From positions 1 through 8,587 of the forward strand of contig JALRBE010000044.1 of the NCBI GenBank assembly GCA_023262335.1: DNA of 8,587 nt, given 5' to 3'. Of the stretch, positions 5,480 to 8,587 are shown in pieces. A program made the position numbers and the translations under genes. Source of the stretch: Candidatus Saccharimonadia bacterium. Its GTDB lineage: Bacteria; Patescibacteriota; Saccharimonadia; Saccharimonadales; Saccharimonadaceae. Below the pieces are notes generated by a model. It did no database searches. It was not told the DNA's origin and saw only the letters and a list, made by a program, of their open reading frames with translations. Positions within the stretch are counted from its first letter, which is position 1, and every line of letters starts with the position of its first letter.

Positions 5480-7249
5480 TCAAGCGGCAGTCTGCTGAGG
5501 ATGCGTCACGAGGTTTACTACCATGCTCACCGCCCGCGAGCCGTACTGGCGAAGCGGCGGCGACGCTCGGAGCAAACGCGCCTTCGGCCGTGCGTCCTTT
5601 TCATTCGCGATTTTCGTCATGTAATACAGCGCGGCCAAGTACTTTTTTACCGTCGCGATGTCGTATCGTCGTAGTACCATGTCGCTGAGCATCTCGGCGT
5701 TCGTATACCCGAGGCTCCGCAACAAATCGGTCAGCTCTTCGCGCAGTGCGTCGAGCGCCTCATGGCACTCTTTGGCCGTTTTGGCTCGCTCCAACACCAC
5801 CACGGCACGTGTCGCCAACCGGGCTTTTTGATGCACCGTCAAAGCAGTCTCCGGCTCAGCGTCCGGCGTGCTTCCGGTGAACTCATCGATCAACCGCACC
5901 GTCTCTTGCGTTACGTCTTCGACATGCTCGAATTCAGCTTCGTCGCTTTGCTCTACTTCTGATTCCTGTTCGCTCGCAAGCACCTGTTCGACCACGTCGC
6001 TCACTTCGTTGGCAGGTTGCTGTTCGGCAATCACTACCAGTGGCATTGCCATAACAGTCCCGTCCGTCTCTTGAGCCCCCAGCCCCTTGTCGTAATCGCT
6101 CCAGTCATCATCAGCAGGTGCGTCGTCGGTTTCACCGTACCATGGCACCTCATCAACCTCCCCGCTATCCCCAGCTTCGTCCTCGCCGCCAAGCTCCAAG
6201 CTCTCTGGCTGCCAATAATTTTCACTCGCTTCAACGGTCCTCTCGGGTTTTGGGACGCTCGGCGGTTGCGTCGTGCTGTCCGTTTTCGACGCTTGAGGCA
6301 GCGCGCTCGTTTCTGTCACCGCTGGCAAACTAACTTCTTCGGTAGCCTCGCTTTCCGACTCGATCGGTACCGATGTCAGTATCGTTTCGTCATCAGGAGC
6401 TATCAGTACCGGCATGTCGTCGTCACGCTCTTGCGCGGCAACGACATCACCTATTGAGACAGACCGTTCGCCATGCGTAGAATCGTGTATTACTACGGGA
6501 ATACCAGGAATTTCATCAGCCTCCCGCTCCCTGCTTTGCTCGTCGACCGGCGAATCGCTCAGCAGTGGCGCTTCACCTCCGCGCGCTTCTTTAAGCTCGT
6601 CCGCGTTTTGCACATCTTTCGTGGACGCCACTACGGCTTCCTGCGCAGCTCCAATCGCGGCACCGTCTTTCGTCTCCTCCGATTCGCCCCCTCGCTCTGT
6701 CTGGGTTGCCACGACAGGCTCCGCTACGGCTGATTCTTGAGCTACTGCAACCGCTTGCTCGTAAGGCACGGCAGGTTCGCTGCTACCAAGCGGAGCCGGT
6801 TCCGCTTTCGCCGCAAATAATAACGCTGGTTCTTGTCTTGGTGAATACTCAAAAGGCCGTTCCTGCTCCTTAGCAATGGCCTCTTGTGGCTGCTCTTCCG
6901 CTGCGCTTTGCGACGCTTCCTCCTGGTTCACGCCCATCACTTCTTCCGCAGTCACCACCTCGTCTTCGAGCTGCTCCGGTTCGTCGTGCGTTTCAAGCCA
7001 TGCGCTTGCCGCGGCCGTGCCCTTTTCAAGTTCTTCGCCGAACGCCGGGCACGCCATCATGTCGCTCACCGTCCCCGCGTAACTGCCGTACCGAAACATC
7101 CTGCCGCCGTACATCGCCTCGAGCTCTTGCAGCGTTTCCGCACGCGTATCAATCCCGAACCCAAGCTCGCGCAGCAGATCGTCGCTCAACTCGGGCGCGG
7201 CATCCGTCGCCTCGGCTTCGTGTGCCCTAAGACTAGCTGGATGCTCCAC
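5480..7249 (-). CDS. 589-residue protein of unknown function with a long acidic, disordered-looking middle
   Basis: I do not recognise the family. Three regions can be seen. Residues about 18-80 form a small possibly folded N-terminal segment (LSDDLLRELGFG, then YGGRMFRYGSYAG). Residues about 86-465 are dominated by Glu, Asp, Ala, Ser, Thr, Pro and Val with few bulky residues, so this part is probably disordered and strongly negative. Residues about 466-589 are helical and basic in places (KARLATRAVVVLERAKTAKE, RRYDIATVKKYLAALYYMTK), probably a folded domain. There is no signal peptide or membrane helix, so a cytoplasmic location is likely. The start is GTG at 7249; its 17-bp overlap with the upstream 113-residue gene indicates one operon and coupled translation. 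A scaffold or linker role is only a guess. The long frame and the coupling make it a real gene. Confidence 0.85.
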   Translation of the reverse strand: MEHPASLRAHEAEATDAAPELSDDLLRELGFGIDTRAETLQELEAMYGGRMFRYGSYAGTVSDMMACPAFGEELEKGTAAASAWLETHDEPEQLEDEVVTAEEVMGVNQEEASQSAAEEQPQEAIAKEQERPFEYSPRQEPALLFAAKAEPAPLGSSEPAVPYEQAVAVAQESAVAEPVVATQTERGGESEETKDGAAIGAAQEAVVASTKDVQNADELKEARGGEAPLLSDSPVDEQSREREADEIPGIPVVIHDSTHGERSVSIGDVVAAQERDDDMPVLIAPDDETILTSVPIESESEATEEVSLPAVTETSALPQASKTDSTTQPPSVPKPERTVEASENYWQPESLELGGEDEAGDSGEVDEVPWYGETDDAPADDDWSDYDKGLGAQETDGTVMAMPLVVIAEQQPANEVSDVVEQVLASEQESEVEQSDEAEFEHVEDVTQETVRLIDEFTGSTPDAEPETALTVHQKARLATRAVVVLERAKTAKECHEALDALREELTDLLRSLGYTNAEMLSDMVLRRYDIATVKKYLAALYYMTKIANEKDARPKARLLRASPPLRQYGSRAVSMVVNLVTHPQQTAA

Positions 7250-7574
7250 CTACGTCACCCACCCTGTTTTTGTACTCGTTCAGCGCTTGCTGCCCTAAGT
7301 TCCGGCTCGTCGCGAACAGCACGCCGCTGACTCCCTCGAGCTTTGTCGCTGCCGCATGCCACTTGTCGAGTTTTTCCCACAGCACCGCGCTGTCTTCGTT
7401 CGCGATGAACGGGCCGCAAATCTGCATGGCTTCTTCGAGCGTCAGCGTCAGCAACTGCCTGTCCGCGATCCGCAAATACGCGAAGTACGCGTCGGCGCCG
7501 TAGCGGGCCTTTGCTTCCTCCATAATTCGCTGCTGTTTGTCTTCAGTTTCGCCGCCGCTAAAATACTGTTCCAT
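7233..7574 (-). CDS. 113-residue protein of unknown function, first gene of a two-gene operon
   Basis: I do not recognise the family. The product is mostly helical in appearance: a charged N-terminal helix with E-D-K-Q-Q-R-I-M-E-E-A-K at 11-22, A-Y-F-A-Y-L-R-I-A-D at 29-38, L-T-L-E-E-A-M-Q at 44-51, and a C-terminal helix L-G-Q-Q-A-L-N-E-Y-K-N-R at 93-104. There is one cysteine (53) and no signal peptide or membrane segment. The frame stays open upstream to 7691, but the ATG at 7574 is preferred because a TATAAT box ends 24 bases upstream and the upstream extension crosses that promoter and part of the preceding terminator. GGGGAAA just before the ATG may act as a weak ribosome binding site. 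Its stop overlaps the GTG start of the 589-residue gene by 17 bp, so the two products probably act together. Confidence 0.8.
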   Translation of the reverse strand: MEQYFSGGETEDKQQRIMEEAKARYGADAYFAYLRIADRQLLTLTLEEAMQICGPFIANEDSAVLWEKLDKWHAAATKLEGVSGVLFATSRNLGQQALNEYKNRVGDVGGASS

Positions 7575-7598
7575 GTTTCCCCGTCTGTTATCGGAACC

Positions 7599-7627
7599 AT
7601 TATACCCGCTTGGCATGTGCCCGTCGA
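7599..7627 (-). promoter_or_regulatory. Promoter of the 113/589-residue protein operon
   Basis: A perfect TATAAT lies at 7604-7599 on the minus strand, with TCGACG (four of six matches to TTGACA) at 7627-7622 and a 17-bp spacer. Transcription should start near 7592, giving a leader of about 18 bases. The promoter sits directly behind the terminator of the lipoprotein gene, so this operon is independently transcribed. Confidence 0.65.
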
Positions 7628-7648
7628 GCGCCGTGATGACCCCTGCGT

Positions 7649-7686
7649 TAAAAACGAAGCGGCCCCGGAATTGCTTCCGGGGCCGC
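7649..7686 (-). terminator. Intrinsic terminator of the lipoprotein gene
   Basis: GCGGCCCCGGAA at 7686-7675 pairs without mismatch with TTCCGGGGCCGC at 7670-7659 (minus-strand reading), a 12-bp GC-rich stem with a four-base loop. It is followed by TTCGTTTTTA at 7658-7649. On the plus strand no T-run follows the hairpin, so it acts for minus-strand transcripts only. It lies about 20 bases after the lipoprotein stop codon. Confidence 0.9.
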
Positions 7687-7705
7687 ACCACCTAGTACGA
7701 AGGGA

Positions 7706-8356
7706 CTACGAAGGACCGAACGTCGCGTCGCAGTCGGCCAGCGAATTGCCCGACCTGCCTGCCTCGTAGGCCTGCAGGACCTCCTCGATGGCTTGCGCGT
7801 CGTCAAGGAAGATCAAGCTCGCCTCGATCGCGGCCTGGTCGGCGTCGGTGTACTGCAAACCGGTCCGGTCGATCAACCGGGTGACGTTGACGCCGCCGTA
7901 GCAGGCATTCTGAACCAGGGTCCAGAAGTGCTCCTCCAGGCCGACCTCGTAGGCCGCGCGCATCTGAATGAACTGTGGCAGCCACATGCCGGTGATCATC
8001 GCGGCCAACGGCAGCGACCGCTCGGCGTCGGTGGCGGTCTCGGTGACCAGCATCGGCGCGAACATCGGCGTCTGCTCCGGGTTCTCGGCCGCCTGCATGG
8101 CCGCCTGCTCCAGCTCGCCCAGGTTCTGGAAGTACTCCCAGTCGAGCGGCTTGATACCGGCGGAGGCCACGAGGTCGTTCGCCATCGTGGCGAAGGTCGC
8201 CGCGACCGTCTTGGGGTCGTCGGAGGTGAGGCTCTCGATCAACGCATGCCGACCGATCACGTCACCAACGGGCTGCTGGCCGCACGAGCTCAAACCCACC
8301 ACCAAAGCCGCGGCGATCGCGATGATGGCAGCGGGGCGGCGCATGAAACGCTTCAT
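7706..8356 (-). CDS. Predicted lipoprotein of unknown function
   Basis: The 216-residue product has a typical lipoprotein signal: MKRFMRRP, a hydrophobic core at about 9-22 and the lipobox LSSC with the lipidated cysteine at position 25. The mature part is acidic and looks mainly helical, with T-V-A-A-T-F-A-T-M-A-N-D at 50-61, L-E-Q-A-A-M-Q-A-A-E at 82-91 and I-E-E-V-L-Q-A-Y-E-A near the end. Two further cysteines lie in the mature part (in QNACYGG and LADCDAT) and could form a disulfide outside the membrane. I recognise no domain. The ATG at 8356 is preceded by AGGA four bases upstream. The gene stands alone, with a consensus promoter and a strong terminator, so steady high expression is likely. 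By eye its third codon positions look richer in G and C than those of the 589-residue gene, which may reflect expression level or separate origin. Confidence 0.87.
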   Translation of the reverse strand: MKRFMRRPAAIIAIAAALVVGLSSCGQQPVGDVIGRHALIESLTSDDPKTVAATFATMANDLVASAGIKPLDWEYFQNLGELEQAAMQAAENPEQTPMFAPMLVTETATDAERSLPLAAMITGMWLPQFIQMRAAYEVGLEEHFWTLVQNACYGGVNVTRLIDRTGLQYTDADQAAIEASLIFLDDAQAIEEVLQAYEAGRSGNSLADCDATFGPS

Positions 8357-8398
8357 AGTGTCCTATCTTGTTGTCGGGTGGTGCATGTCAGCGTGCTG

Positions 8399-8421
8399 AA
8401 TAGTACGTATGAACAATAGTA
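8399..8421. repeat. Direct repeat AATAGTA, 16-base period, next to the lipoprotein transcription start
   Basis: AATAGTA occurs at 8399-8405 and 8415-8421, flanking a TACGTA palindrome that overlaps the first copy at 8404-8409. A third copy is at 8513-8519, outside this promoter. The first two lie at about +1 to +18 of the lipoprotein transcript, where a repressor could act. The units are short and the region is AT-rich, so chance is possible. Confidence 0.25.
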
Positions 8422-8423
8422 TT

Positions 8424-8452
8424 ATTATAGCAAATTATTTATGTTTTGTCAA
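8424..8452 (-). promoter_or_regulatory. Consensus promoter of the lipoprotein gene
   Basis: TTGACA at 8452-8447 and TATAAT at 8429-8424 on the minus strand both match the sigma-70 type consensus exactly and are 17 bp apart. The -10 is preceded by TGC, the extended form. The spacer is AT-rich. The predicted start near 8417 gives a leader of about 60 bases. It is the strongest-looking promoter in the window. Confidence 0.85.
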
Positions 8453-8459
8453 TAAACTC

Positions 8460-8489
8460 TTCACTATTCACCCCTGTTAATGCTATAGT
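8460..8489 (+). promoter_or_regulatory. Extended -10 promoter of the YchF-like gene start
   Basis: TTCACT at 8460-8465 is followed after 18 bp by TATAGT at 8484-8489, preceded by TGC. Transcription should start close to 8496, the first base of an ATG, again a leaderless-type arrangement. It diverges from the lipoprotein promoter, eight bases away. Confidence 0.55.
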
Positions 8490-8495
8490 TAAGGA

Positions 8496-8587
8496 ATGAG
8501 TTTATCTATCGGAATAGTAAGGTTTTAACCCAACTACCTTTTGAGCTTAAACTGCGGATGCCGCCAACAGATAGCGGCAAACGAGGT
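8496..8587 (+). pseudogene. ychF: Start of a YchF-like (Obg family) GTPase gene, frame broken at the window edge
   Basis: The ATG at 8496 opens Met-Ser-Leu-Ser-Ile-Gly-Ile-Val, which I recognise as the N-terminus of YchF, a ribosome-associated ATPase/GTPase normally continuing G-L-P-N-V-G-K-S. Here the frame reads on as Arg-Phe and stops with TAA at 8526-8528. Removing single bases would restore GGT TTA CCC AAC (G-L-P-N), and further on C-A-A-C-A-G-A-T-A-G-C-G-G-C-A-A-A-C would read Q-Q-I-A-A-N, like the segment before the Tyr-Pro-Phe motif. The P-loop residues V-G-K-S appear to be missing. Real decay, sequence error near a contig end, or chance similarity after residue 8 cannot be separated here. 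Only about 90 bases are visible. Confidence 0.4.

Noticed and set aside
6017..7330. Several plus-strand frames opposite the acidic 589-residue protein
   Set aside because: They arise because Glu/Ala/Ser-rich coding strands give few stops on the reverse strand; products are Arg/Cys/Ser-rich with no family features and no promoters.
7575..7691. N-terminal extension of the 113-residue protein to 7691
   Set aside because: The extension would cover the TATAAT promoter and the terminator stem of the lipoprotein gene, so the ATG at 7574 is preferred.
7793..8419. Plus-strand open frame of 208 codons opposite the lipoprotein gene
   Set aside because: It is a typical mirror frame of a GC-rich gene, dense in Arg, Gly and Val, and it crosses the lipoprotein promoter leader. 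The minus strand has a lipobox, promoter and terminator.
8559..8579. Short hairpin TGCCGC with GCGGCA at the right edge
   Set aside because: The six-pair stem with a nine-base loop has no T-run and lies inside the YchF-like stretch, so it is not supported as a terminator or RNA element.
1..8587. CRISPR array, tRNA, rRNA, insertion sequence or prophage core genes
   Set aside because: No regular repeat-spacer pattern, no cloverleaf or rRNA-like stretch, no transposase or integrase motifs and no terminal inverted repeats were seen. The tail-like proteins alone do not make a prophage.

Overview
The window most likely comes from a Patescibacteria/CPR genome, probably a Saccharibacteria (TM7) relative. 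The best clue is the tail-fibre-like protein at 2350-4185. It opens with MARLPQPGGD, then WGDILNDYL and SQSHKPDG, a leader I associate with Saccharibacteria fibre-like surface proteins. Very tight gene packing and leaderless-type promoters fit this lineage. TGA is used as a stop, so the code is standard there. The lineage is an inference from recalled family patterns, not from a search.

Layout, left to right. Bases 1-1146 (minus) hold the N-terminal 382 residues of a large secreted protein that runs off the left edge. A 93-bp divergent promoter region separates it from a membrane-anchored cupredoxin-like protein (1240-1674, plus) whose copper-ligand Cys and Met are replaced by Asp and Ile. 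Facing it are two translationally coupled minus-strand genes, a 611-residue pectate-lyase-like beta-helix fibre (2350-4185) and a 225-residue lectin-like beta-sandwich protein (1676-2353). Next come a small three-helix membrane protein (4287-4691, plus) and a TauE/SafE-family transporter (4688-5428, minus), whose stop codons overlap. A two-gene unit of unknown function follows on the minus strand: a 113-residue protein (7233-7574) and a 589-residue protein with a long acidic middle (5480-7249). A lipoprotein gene (7706-8356, minus) has a consensus promoter and its own intrinsic terminator. The right edge (8496-8587, plus) begins with the first eight residues typical of the GTPase YchF and then loses frame.

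Most of the products are predicted to be on or outside the membrane: a secreted protein, an anchored cupredoxin fold, a fibre plus lectin-like pair, two membrane proteins and a lipoprotein. A cell-surface function, possibly attachment to a host cell or a polysaccharide, is the simplest common theme, but this is inference. I see no phage structural genes, integrase, transposase, CRISPR array, tRNA or rRNA.

Four of the eight intact starts (left-edge gene, cupredoxin, TauE/SafE and possibly the three-helix protein), plus the YchF-like start, lie only 6-11 bases after a -10 element with no usable Shine-Dalgarno sequence. This suggests leaderless mRNAs. The fibre gene and the lipoprotein gene instead have normal leaders with Shine-Dalgarno-like sequences.
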